Under the pieces are notes generated by a model. The model searched no databases. It was not told where the DNA came from and saw nothing but the letters and a program-made list of their open reading frames with translations. A stretch of DNA of 16,763 nt from Synergistales bacterium (GTDB lineage: Bacteria > Synergistota > Synergistia > Synergistales > 79-D21): NCBI GenBank assembly GCA_015657435.1, contig JADLKH010000004.1:338401-355163 (forward strand), written 5' to 3'. This document shows, piece by piece, positions 1 to 6,657 of this stretch (the first letter of the stretch is position 1; each line of letters starts with the position of its first letter). Both the position numbers and the translations under genes were made by a program.

Positions 1-444
1 CGCCCGGGGCCGGTGGCCGTCGTCGAAAAGGACGAAAGGCCCGTCGCCTTCGCCAATCTCTGGTTCTCGGGCGGGAAGATGGAAATTTCCCCGGACCTGA
101 TGCGCTTCGGTCAGGGGGCGCCGAAAGACGTGATGGGCTACCTTTTCGAGGAGATCATGACCTGGGGGAAAGCGGAGGGATTCCGGTGGTTCGGTCTGGG
201 AATGGCTCCGCTCTCCGGCCTGGAGGAGGAAAACGGAGCGATCTGGCCGAAAACCGGTTCATTCCTGTTTCGACATGGGGAACACTTCTACAATTTCCAG
301 GGGTTGAGGCATTATAAGGAGAAATACCACCCGGAATGGGAACCCCGGTATCTCGTCACAAAGGGTGCCCTTTTCCTGCCGCGGGTCATGGCGGACCTGG
401 CGGCCCTCGTCGCGGGGGGTCTGGGCGGGATTTTCGGAAAATAA
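1..444 (+). CDS. mprF: Phosphatidylglycerol lysyltransferase (MprF) C-terminal domain, 5' truncated
   Basis: The reading frame is open from base 1 and the start lies upstream, so only the last 148 residues are visible. They match the C-terminal DUF2156/GNAT-like catalytic domain of MprF. That domain transfers an amino acid (Lys or Ala) from aminoacyl-tRNA to phosphatidylglycerol in the inner membrane and so lowers surface charge. Visible family features are the WFGLGMAPLSGL stretch and the closing block FYNFQGLRHYKEKYHPEWEP followed by RYLV, which is very characteristic of MprF ends. The N-terminal flippase membrane helices are outside the window, so a stand-alone DUF2156 protein cannot be excluded. 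The next gene starts 21 bases downstream on the same strand, suggesting one transcript. Family assignment is firm; tRNA specificity cannot be read from this fragment. Confidence 0.85.
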   Translation, partial: RPGPVAVVEKDERPVAFANLWFSGGKMEISPDLMRFGQGAPKDVMGYLFEEIMTWGKAEGFRWFGLGMAPLSGLEEENGAIWPKTGSFLFRHGEHFYNFQGLRHYKEKYHPEWEPRYLVTKGALFLPRVMADLAALVAGGLGGIFGK

Positions 445-465
445 CCGGAAAGAAGGGACCGAGCC

Positions 466-1053
466 TTGAGATGCGACCTGTGTGAAAAGAAGTCCTGCGG
501 AGAGGGGAAACCCTGCGTCGAAAAACCGATGCCGGGGGCCTACTCCGATCCGGCGGTCAAGCGCCTGATGCGGGCCGCGAGCGAAATCGAAGCCGAGCAC
601 TACGGGATGATGAATCGGTTGCAGGAGATCATGGAGTTCGCCCGGAAGATGGGCTGGAGGAAGATCGGCCTGGCCTTCTGCATGGGGTTGGCGGAGGAGG
701 CACGGGCGGCGGGCGAAATCCTCTCCATGGAATTCGAGATCGAATCCGCCTGCTGCAAAATCGGCGGCCTTGCCAAGAAGACGCTGGGCATGGCGGAATC
801 GCCCGAACTCATGGAATCGTCCTGCAATCCGGCCGGGCAAGCTGCGCAGCTCGAATCGGCGGGGTGCGACCTGGCGATCGTCATGGGCCTCTGCGTCGGA
901 CACGACACGGTCTTCTACCGGACCTGCAGCCTTCCGGTCACCACACTGGCAGTGAAGGACCGGGTTCTGGGGCACAATCCCCTGGCTGCCGTCACCTGTC
1001 CCTACGTGAAAAAAAGGGTTATAAAAGAACTGAAAGCAAAGAAAGGCGAATAG
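466..1053 (+). CDS. DUF1847 family Cys-rich, probably metal-binding protein
   Basis: A 195-residue protein starting at TTG, with an AAGGGA ribosome-binding site about 8 bases upstream. It opens with a cysteine cluster (Cys3, Cys6, Cys11, Cys17) that looks like a zinc or Fe-S ribbon. Further cysteines occur in FCMGL, ESACCKIGG, ESSCNPAGQA, GCDLAIVMGLCVGHD and near the C terminus (AVTCPYVKK). This pattern and the ExxHYG/MGLCVGHD blocks match DUF1847, a family of anaerobes with no established reaction. No signal peptide or membrane segment is seen, so it is probably cytoplasmic. It lies between mprF and a DUF1232 gene with gaps of 21 and 15 bases, implying co-transcription. The function is unknown; metal binding is inferred only from the cysteines. 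Confidence 0.8.
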   Translation: MRCDLCEKKSCGEGKPCVEKPMPGAYSDPAVKRLMRAASEIEAEHYGMMNRLQEIMEFARKMGWRKIGLAFCMGLAEEARAAGEILSMEFEIESACCKIGGLAKKTLGMAESPELMESSCNPAGQAAQLESAGCDLAIVMGLCVGHDTVFYRTCSLPVTTLAVKDRVLGHNPLAAVTCPYVKKRVIKELKAKKGE

Positions 1054-1068
1054 AAGGGGGATTGCCGA

Positions 1069-1488
1069 ATGCCGGATCTGGACGAGCAGCAGCAGAAAAA
1101 ACTGGAGGAAAAGTTCCACGGAGACATCGAGAAGGTGTCGAAATCGGATGTCCAGCGAGTCCTTGAGAAGGTCGAACCGGTTCTGAAGAAACTCGGCGGA
1201 TCGACCGTGGAAAAGGTTCGGATCATGGCAAAGCAGGCAACCCTTGTCTTCGAGATGCTGAAAAGCTGGTGGAAGGGAGAAATCGACCTGCCCTGGAAGA
1301 CCGTCGCAGCCATGACCGTCTCCCTCCTGTACCTCGCCTCGCCGATCGACCTGCTGCCCGACTTCTTCCCGCTCGCCGGCTACCTTGACGACGTCTTCAT
1401 CGTCGCCGTCGCCCTGGAACTCGTGCAGGACGAACTTAAGGAATTCGCCGAAAAGAAAGGCCTCGACCTGGAAGAATACGGCCTCTAA
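1069..1488 (+). CDS. DUF1232 (YkvA-like) small membrane-associated protein
   Basis: A 139-residue protein whose ATG is preceded by an AGAAGGGGG ribosome-binding site. Residues 1-75 are charged and helical, with coiled-coil character. Residues 78-120 hold the DUF1232 core, including the signature SPIDLLPDFFPLAGYLDD at 91-108 between two hydrophobic helices. Family members are small membrane-associated proteins of unknown biochemical role, often linked to envelope functions. The location after an mprF-type gene fits an envelope role, but that is an inference from context. The TAA stop at 1486-1488 sits inside the first copy of a 13-bp direct repeat that begins the downstream inverted-repeat element, so the extreme C terminus abuts that element. 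Confidence 0.85.
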   Translation: MPDLDEQQQKKLEEKFHGDIEKVSKSDVQRVLEKVEPVLKKLGGSTVEKVRIMAKQATLVFEMLKSWWKGEIDLPWKTVAAMTVSLLYLASPIDLLPDFFPLAGYLDDVFIVAVALELVQDELKEFAEKKGLDLEEYGL

Positions 1489-1630
1489 CCTGGGGTCAGT
1501 AACCTGGGGTCAGAGCTTGATTTTGACCGTATGCATACAAAAGGGAGGGCTTCCGTGGCGGAAGCCCTCCCTTTTGTGATCGTGTGACTTAACCTTGGAT
1601 ACATACGGTCAAAATCAAGCTCTGACCCCA
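1487..1630. repeat. Nested inverted-repeat element (REP/BIME-like) between convergent genes
   Basis: Two perfect 29-bp inverted arms lie at 1505-1533 and 1602-1630. Each begins TGGGGTCAGAGCTTGATTTT reading inward from its outer edge. They enclose a separate 18-bp perfect hairpin at 1538-1576. The outer left edge carries a direct duplication, AACCTGGGGTCAG at 1487-1499 and 1501-1513. GGGGTCAG-type palindromic units are common in intergenic DNA of bacteria with REP-associated tyrosine transposases, which is the likeliest kinship, but no transposase gene is in this window. The element fills the space between the DUF1232 gene and the convergent EamA gene and intrudes on both coding ends. Confidence 0.8.
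1538..1576. terminator. Bidirectional intrinsic terminator hairpin
   Basis: A perfect 18-bp stem (CAAAAGGGAGGGCTTCCG at 1538-1555 with its complement at 1559-1576) has a 3-base loop, TGG. AAAA and TTTT lie at the stem base, so each strand ends the hairpin with a U run. It would terminate both the + strand DUF1232 transcript and the - strand five-gene transport operon. It sits inside the larger inverted repeat. Confidence 0.85.
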
Positions 1631-2535
1631 TCTTCTTTCTTCGACAGGGTGATGAGCATGACGGAGGCGACGATCACACAGGCGGCGACAAGCATGCGGG
1701 AGGTGATCTGTTCGCCGCCCAGCATCCAGCCCAGTATGACGGCGACGACGGGGTTGACGAAGGCATGGGTGGCCACGCGGGAGGCGGGTTCGACCTTCAG
1801 GAGCCAGACGAAGGCGGTGAAGGCGATGACGGACCCGAAGAGGGATAGGTAAGCGAGGGCCAGCCACGATTTCGTGCTGATTTCGCTGACGACGAAACGG
1901 GCTCCTTCCCCCAGCCCGATCCCGGCGGCCACGAGGAAGACTCCTCCCATGAGCATTTCCATGCCGGTTCCCAGGGAGGTCGAGTCCGCGATGTGGGTTT
2001 TTCGCGAGGCAAGGGATCCCGATACCCAGGCCAGGGTACTGCAGAAGATGACGAGGGTACCGATCCGGTAGCCCGGAACCGCCTCGAAGTCGGCGCCCCC
2101 TTCCCCGAGGGCCAGGTAGAGGGTTCCGGCGAAACCCAGGGCGAGCCCGGCCCATTCCCTCAGGCGCGGTCGGGCCGACTTGAAGACCAGCCAGTCCAGA
2201 ACGAAGAACCAGAGCGGTTCCACGGAGATGATCAGGGCGGCGATTCCCGAGGGAACCACCTGCTCCGCCCACATGACTCCCCCGTATCCCAGCAGGATCA
2301 TGATGGCAGCCAGTTTAGCCGCGTTGACCCACCCCGAGCGGGTGGGGCGTTCCGTTCCCCGGATCCATCCCCACGCGAACAGAGCCGCGCCTGCCGCCAA
2401 AAAACGCAACCCCCCGCTCAGGAAGGGCGGCATCGTTTCGACGGTGAACCGGATCCCCAGGTAGGTTGAACCCCAGATGAAGTAGATGGCCGCGTAAGCG
2501 GCCAGGATCGAGAATCTCGATGGCTTATTTCCCAT
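1615..2535 (-). CDS. EamA/DMT-family transporter, YedA-like exporter
   Basis: A 306-residue inner-membrane protein with ten predicted hydrophobic helices in two EamA repeats (about 11-145 and 155-295). The N-terminal AAYAAIYFIWGSTYLGIRF and MPPFLSGGLRFLAAG blocks are typical of the YedA-type drug/metabolite exporters; the substrate is unknown. It is the last gene of the transport operon. Its ATG overlaps the stop of the aldolase gene by 11 bases and has no strong ribosome-binding site, so translational coupling is likely. The final residues GVRA and the TGA stop are encoded by the right arm of the inverted-repeat element (1602-1630), so the native C terminus has been replaced or extended by the repeat. 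Export of an aldolase product or of excess substrate is conceivable but unproven. Confidence 0.88.
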   Translation of the reverse strand: MGNKPSRFSILAAYAAIYFIWGSTYLGIRFTVETMPPFLSGGLRFLAAGAALFAWGWIRGTERPTRSGWVNAAKLAAIMILLGYGGVMWAEQVVPSGIAALIISVEPLWFFVLDWLVFKSARPRLREWAGLALGFAGTLYLALGEGGADFEAVPGYRIGTLVIFCSTLAWVSGSLASRKTHIADSTSLGTGMEMLMGGVFLVAAGIGLGEGARFVVSEISTKSWLALAYLSLFGSVIAFTAFVWLLKVEPASRVATHAFVNPVVAVILGWMLGGEQITSRMLVAACVIVASVMLITLSKKEDGVRA

Positions 2536-3214
2536 TCTGAAACCGCTTGTCCCACTCGGCCAGCACCGCCGGCGTCGCGCTCAATCCCAGCCGGTCGGCC
2601 CCCGCTTCGATCATTTCAAGGGCCTGGTCCAGAGTTCGGATGCCGCCCGAGGCCTTCACCCCGAGGGATTTTCCGACAAGCCGCCGCAGGAGCTTCACGG
2701 CCTCAACTGTGGCCCCGCTTCCGGCAAAGCCCGTCGAAGTCTTCACGAAGTCCGCTCCGGCCCGCCGCGCGGCCTCCACGCAAAGGGCGATCTCGATCTC
2801 CGACAGCTCCCCGGTTTCGAGGATCACCTTGACCGTCGCCCCTCCGGAGGCCTCCACCACCTCGCGGATGTCGGCCTCCATCTCGAGGGTCCTTCCCGAC
2901 CGAAGCAGCGATCGGTTCAGCACCATGTCCAGCTCGTCCGCGCCGAGGGCCCTGAGTCTGCGGGCGGCGTAGGCCTTCACGTCCAAAAGGCCGCAGCCGT
3001 GGGGGAAATCCAGGACGGAGCCCACCAGGACAGGGGTTCCCCGAAGGGCGTGCGAAGCCGTTTCCACGAAGCACGGTTGGACCATCACCAGCTTCACGCC
3101 CGAAGCCGCGGCGAACCGGCAGCCTTCCAGCACCTGACTTTCCATGGCGCCGGGGGCGAGGATGGAGTGTTCCAGGGTGTGGGCGAATGTCGAACGGTCC
3201 ATTGGCGCGTTCAT
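2525..3214 (-). CDS. deoC: Deoxyribose-phosphate aldolase family protein (DeoC-like)
   Basis: A 229-residue TIM-barrel class I aldolase. DeoC cleaves 2-deoxyribose-5-phosphate to glyceraldehyde-3-phosphate and acetaldehyde in the cytoplasm. The catalytic residues are present: Asp96 in DELDMVLN, Schiff-base Lys158 in DFVKTSTGF, and Lys187 in GVKASGGIR. Three departures stand out. The usual IDHT near the N terminus is LEHS (Glu15). The usual GFP motif is DFPHG. The phosphate-binding Ser-Ser near the C terminus is Ser212-Ala213. The length is normal for short bacterial DeoC. Its ATG overlaps the stop of the ABC ATPase gene as ATGA, and its stop overlaps the EamA start. The fold and chemistry are well supported; the exact substrate may not be deoxyribose-5-phosphate. 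Confidence 0.88.
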   Translation of the reverse strand: MNAPMDRSTFAHTLEHSILAPGAMESQVLEGCRFAAASGVKLVMVQPCFVETASHALRGTPVLVGSVLDFPHGCGLLDVKAYAARRLRALGADELDMVLNRSLLRSGRTLEMEADIREVVEASGGATVKVILETGELSEIEIALCVEAARRAGADFVKTSTGFAGSGATVEAVKLLRRLVGKSLGVKASGGIRTLDQALEMIEAGADRLGLSATPAVLAEWDKRFQNGK

Positions 3215-4314
3215 CGGTCGGATCCCTCCTCCGGGAAAATCTTGGTGTATTCGGGGACGAAGGAAACCGAAACGGCTTCCCCCTCCGCAAAAACCCTCCG
3301 GGCCATCGGGTTGTCCACCTGCACGAGGATCTCGCCCTCAGGCGTGTCCACGTACGACTCCACCGAGTGCCCCAGGTAGACGTTCGTCACCACCCGGCCG
3401 TCGAGGAACCCGCTGCCGGGTTCCTCGAGCCGCAGGGATTCGGGACGGCACATGACGCTGCAGGCCTGATCGGGCTTGAGTCCCTCCGCGAACCTCGGCA
3501 CGGTCATCGTACGCCCCTTCAGGGAAACGGTGCAGCCGCGATCGACCTCCACCACCGTCCCCGGGAAGAACGTGACCTTGCCGATGAACCCGGCGACGAA
3601 GGCGTCCACGGGGTCCTGGTAGATCTCGTGCGGGGATCCGATCTGCACGACGGCCCCGGCGTTCATCACGATGACCCGGTCGGAGAGGCTCATGGCCTCG
3701 GTGCGGTCGTGGGTCACGTAGAGGGCGGTGATGCCCAGCGACTTCTGGATGCGCCGGATCTCGACCCGCATCTGCTCTCGGAGCAGGGCGTCGAGGTTCG
3801 ACAGCGGTTCGTCCAGAAGCAGCACCGACGGTTCCACGATGAGCGCCCGGGCAAGGGCGACGCGCTGCTGCTGACCGCCCGAGAGGCGTCCCGGGGGCCG
3901 GTTGCCCAGTTCGGCCAGGCCCACCAGCGCCAGCGTTTCGTTCACCCGCCGCGAGATCTCGGCCGCCTCGACTTTCCTCAGTTTCAGGCCGTAGGCCACG
4001 TTCTCGAACACGCTCATGTGAGGGAACAGGCCGTAGCTCTGGAACACCATGGCCTTGTCGCGCCTGTTCGGGGGCAGGAACGTGATGTCCTCGTCCCCGA
4101 TGAAGATTTTCCCGCTCGTCGGAAGCTCGAAACCGGCCACCATCCTCAAGGTGGTGGTCTTGCCACACCCGGACGGCCCCAAAAGGGTGACCAGCTCCCC
4201 GGGTTCGATGGTGAAATCGGCCTCCCGGACCGCGTGGACGTCCTTTTTCGAGTGCGGGTCGACGAAGGTTTTGGTGACTTTTTCCAGCCGGACGGAAACG
4301 GATTTCTTGAGCAT
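3211..4314 (-). CDS. ABC transporter ATP-binding protein, Fe3+/AfuC/PotA-type
   Basis: A 367-residue importer ATPase. From the chosen ATG at 4314, Walker A GPSGCGKTT is at 46-54, the Q-loop Gln at 92, the signature LSGGQQQR at 144-151, Walker B with LLLDEP at 165-170, and the switch His at 202 in VTHD. A TOBE-type regulatory region fills about 240-367. The ATG has GGGGGTG eight bases upstream; a GTG at 4323 is possible but poorly placed. The gene starts about 20 bases after the permease stop and ends in an ATGA overlap with the aldolase. The ATPase class serves iron, polyamine, thiamine, phosphonate and sugar-phosphate importers, so substrate must be inferred from the binding protein. It acts as a dimer on the cytoplasmic face of the double-domain permease. 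Confidence 0.92.
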   Translation of the reverse strand: MLKKSVSVRLEKVTKTFVDPHSKKDVHAVREADFTIEPGELVTLLGPSGCGKTTTLRMVAGFELPTSGKIFIGDEDITFLPPNRRDKAMVFQSYGLFPHMSVFENVAYGLKLRKVEAAEISRRVNETLALVGLAELGNRPPGRLSGGQQQRVALARALIVEPSVLLLDEPLSNLDALLREQMRVEIRRIQKSLGITALYVTHDRTEAMSLSDRVIVMNAGAVVQIGSPHEIYQDPVDAFVAGFIGKVTFFPGTVVEVDRGCTVSLKGRTMTVPRFAEGLKPDQACSVMCRPESLRLEEPGSGFLDGRVVTNVYLGHSVESYVDTPEGEILVQVDNPMARRVFAEGEAVSVSFVPEYTKIFPEEGSDR

Positions 4315-4335
4315 TCCGGACACCCCCGTGTCGTT

Positions 4336-6537
4336 CTAGCCGACGGTCTTTTCCAGGTAAACGTTCTTTCGGACCAGCAGGCGCATGATCCCGAACGTGG
4401 CGAACACGATGACGATCAGTGTGAGGGCCAGCACGCTGGCAAGGCCGAAGCGCAGGCTCTCGGAGAAGTTGTAGATCAACACGGTGAGATGGTACCAGCG
4501 CGCGGAGATCAGGAAGATGACCGCGCTGACGGCGGTCATGGAGCGAACGAAGGTGTACGACAGCGACGAGATGAAGGCCGGTCGCACCAGCGGCAGCACG
4601 ATCGTGCGGAACACCGTCGGCGTGTCGGCGCCCAGGTCGGCGGCGGCTTCCTCGATGGCCGGGTCGATCTGCTTGAGGGAGGCGATGCCGCCCTCCACCC
4701 CGACGGGGAGCTCGCGGATCGCGTAGTTGATCACGATGATGGCGGCCGTTCCCACCAGCAGGAGCGGCGGCTTGTTGAACGCCAGGATGTAGCTGATCCC
4801 CACCAGCGTCCCCGGGAGGGCGAAGGGGGTCATGATGAGCAGTTCCAGCAGGCGCTTGCCGATGAACGTTTTCCGGGCGATGAGCATGGCGGCGGCCATG
4901 GCCAGGATCCCCGCGATGGGGGTGGCCGCCGCGGCCAGAAGCACCGTGTCCGAAAGGGCGTCGCGTCCCCGCTGTAGGGCCTCCCGGAAGTTCGCCAGCG
5001 TGAAGGTGTAGTCGATGCCCCAGTTCTTCACGAAGCAGCCCGCCAGGATCGTGCCGTAGAGGCTGAACAAAAACAGGGTGATCAGCGACATGGCGAGCAG
5101 AAGCGCCGTACGGGTCCGGGGCGAGGCCAGCTCGGTCAGCCGGGCTGACGGCTTGCCCGTGACGGTGACCACCGATTTTCGGCTCACCCAGAAGCGCTGG
5201 GACAAAAAGGCGATGAGCGTCGGAAGAAGGAGGAGCAGGGAAAGAGCCGCCCCGTTGCCCAGGCGGTTCATCCCCGTGACCTCCAGGTACGATTCCACCG
5301 AAAGCACCCGAAAATCGCCCGACAGCAAAAGCGGGTTGGCGAAATCAGCCAGCGACGTGGTGAACACCAACAGCCACGCGCTCAGGATGCCCGGAGTGGC
5401 CAGCGGCAGCGTGACCGTTTTGAAGGTCTCCCACCGGGTGGCGCTCAGGTCGAGGGCCGCGTCCTCCAGCGTCGAGTCGATGGCCTCGAGAATGCCCACC
5501 AGCGTCAGGAACGCGATGGGGAACATGCCCATCGTCTGGACCAGAGACAATCCCCACAGGCCGTAGATGTTGAAGTTCTCGAGCCCCAGCATTTGCTTCG
5601 TGACCAGGCCGTTGTTCCCGAAGAGCAGGATGATCGAAAGCGTCAGGGAGAACGGCGGCGACACCACCGGAAGGGTGGCCATGGCGCTGAAGAATTTCTT
5701 GAAGGGGACGCTCGTCCGCGTCACCGTGAAGGCGAAGAGGAACCCCACCAGAGTGGAGAGCGTCGCCGTGACGAAGCCGAGTTCGAGGCTTCCCTTGAGG
5801 GCGGACACGTACTGGCGCGTGGTGAGGATCGTCTTCCAGGTGTCGAGGGTGAAATGCCCGTCCTGCACGAAGGAAAGCCGTGCCGCCTCGAAGAGGGGGT
5901 AGGCCACGAACGTCCCCGTGATGGCGAAAAGGGCGAGGATTGCGTAGGTCTGCACCGGGTCCCGGGTGAACTGGCCCGCCGCGAGGATCGCCAGAAACAC
6001 GACGGCCGCTCCGATGGCCAGCACCGCCAGCAGGCGCGAGTAGGCATCCGTGGCGGAGGTGTCGAAGGCAAACAGTCCAATGCCGACGGTCTCGCCGGTG
6101 GCGGGATCCGTCGCCGGGACCACGAGCAGCGTCCGTGGCGTTCCTCCGATGACGATCCGGTCCGAAAGCCGTGTGATCTCGTCGTAGGTCGCGTTCTCGA
6201 AAGCCTTCAGGAATCCGGGGGTGTTCTTCTTCGACTCGAAGAAGGCAAGGAGGTCGGCGTTCTTCGAAAAGACCGTCACATCCGGGTCGAGCCCGTGGAT
6301 CCCCCGGGTGTAAAGGAGGAAGAAATGGCCGTTGCCCTGTTCAAGTCGCTCCAGCCAGTTCGAAACGGCTTCGTCTCCGGAGGGCACGGCCTCCAGGGCC
6401 GCCCCGGCGGTCTCCCGGACCTGGCTGTCCGCCAGGTTCACGAAGGCCTTGTCGAGCGTATGGTAGATCCACAGGTCCGCGATGAGGAAAAGGAGGCAAA
6501 TTAGACCGAAAACCATGACCTTGCGCCTGGCGAACAT
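4336..6537 (-). CDS. Double-domain ABC transporter permease with extra N-terminal extracytoplasmic domain
   Basis: A 733-residue protein starting at the ATG at 6537 (MFARRKV), with GGGAG about eight bases upstream; the frame is open a further 30 codons but without a better start. The C-terminal ~540 residues are a fused pair of FbpB-like permease domains. Each has an EAA loop that docks with the ATPase: EDAALDLSATRWETF near 358 and EEAAADLGADTPTVF near 629. The N terminus is unusual. One helix (8-27) is followed by about 140 soluble, probably extracytoplasmic residues (30-168), then a second helix (169-188) before the permease core. Fused permeases of this family are usually around 530-560 residues. 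The extra module may sense ligand or contact the binding protein; I do not recognise its fold. Confidence 0.9.
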   Translation of the reverse strand: MFARRKVMVFGLICLLFLIADLWIYHTLDKAFVNLADSQVRETAGAALEAVPSGDEAVSNWLERLEQGNGHFFLLYTRGIHGLDPDVTVFSKNADLLAFFESKKNTPGFLKAFENATYDEITRLSDRIVIGGTPRTLLVVPATDPATGETVGIGLFAFDTSATDAYSRLLAVLAIGAAVVFLAILAAGQFTRDPVQTYAILALFAITGTFVAYPLFEAARLSFVQDGHFTLDTWKTILTTRQYVSALKGSLELGFVTATLSTLVGFLFAFTVTRTSVPFKKFFSAMATLPVVSPPFSLTLSIILLFGNNGLVTKQMLGLENFNIYGLWGLSLVQTMGMFPIAFLTLVGILEAIDSTLEDAALDLSATRWETFKTVTLPLATPGILSAWLLVFTTSLADFANPLLLSGDFRVLSVESYLEVTGMNRLGNGAALSLLLLLPTLIAFLSQRFWVSRKSVVTVTGKPSARLTELASPRTRTALLLAMSLITLFLFSLYGTILAGCFVKNWGIDYTFTLANFREALQRGRDALSDTVLLAAAATPIAGILAMAAAMLIARKTFIGKRLLELLIMTPFALPGTLVGISYILAFNKPPLLLVGTAAIIVINYAIRELPVGVEGGIASLKQIDPAIEEAAADLGADTPTVFRTIVLPLVRPAFISSLSYTFVRSMTAVSAVIFLISARWYHLTVLIYNFSESLRFGLASVLALTLIVIVFATFGIMRLLVRKNVYLEKTVG

Positions 6538-6566
6538 GGACGACACTCCCTGCGGACCGGCAATGG

Positions 6567-6622
6567 AAAGGGCCGGGAAAGGGTGAACTCCGCCTTCGAG
6601 TTTAGCCCCTCCGCGGCCCTTT
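6567..6622 (-). promoter_or_regulatory. Stem-loop between binding-protein and permease genes
   Basis: In the 120-base gap, arms at 6614-6622 and 6567-6575 pair perfectly over nine bases (AAAGGGCCG with CGGCCCTTT on the - strand). A second five-base stem lies inside (6598-6602 with 6586-6590). There is no U run, so this looks more like an mRNA-stabilising or partial read-through structure than a full terminator. Such gaps after binding-protein genes often give higher binding-protein expression; that is inferred here. Confidence 0.45.
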
Positions 6623-6657
6623 TTCAAAACCCCGTTACAAGTTTCGGTTCGAAGCCG

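Noticed and set aside
1487..1630. Insertion sequence or CRISPR repeat
   Set aside because: There is no transposase, no regular array of repeats and spacers, and the arms are inverted rather than direct.
3187..4977. Long + strand open frame (about 596 codons) antisense to the ATPase and permease genes
   Set aside because: Its translation is rich in His, Arg, Gly and Asp with no family resemblance, while the opposite strand encodes clear Walker and EAA motifs. High GC produces such antisense frames.
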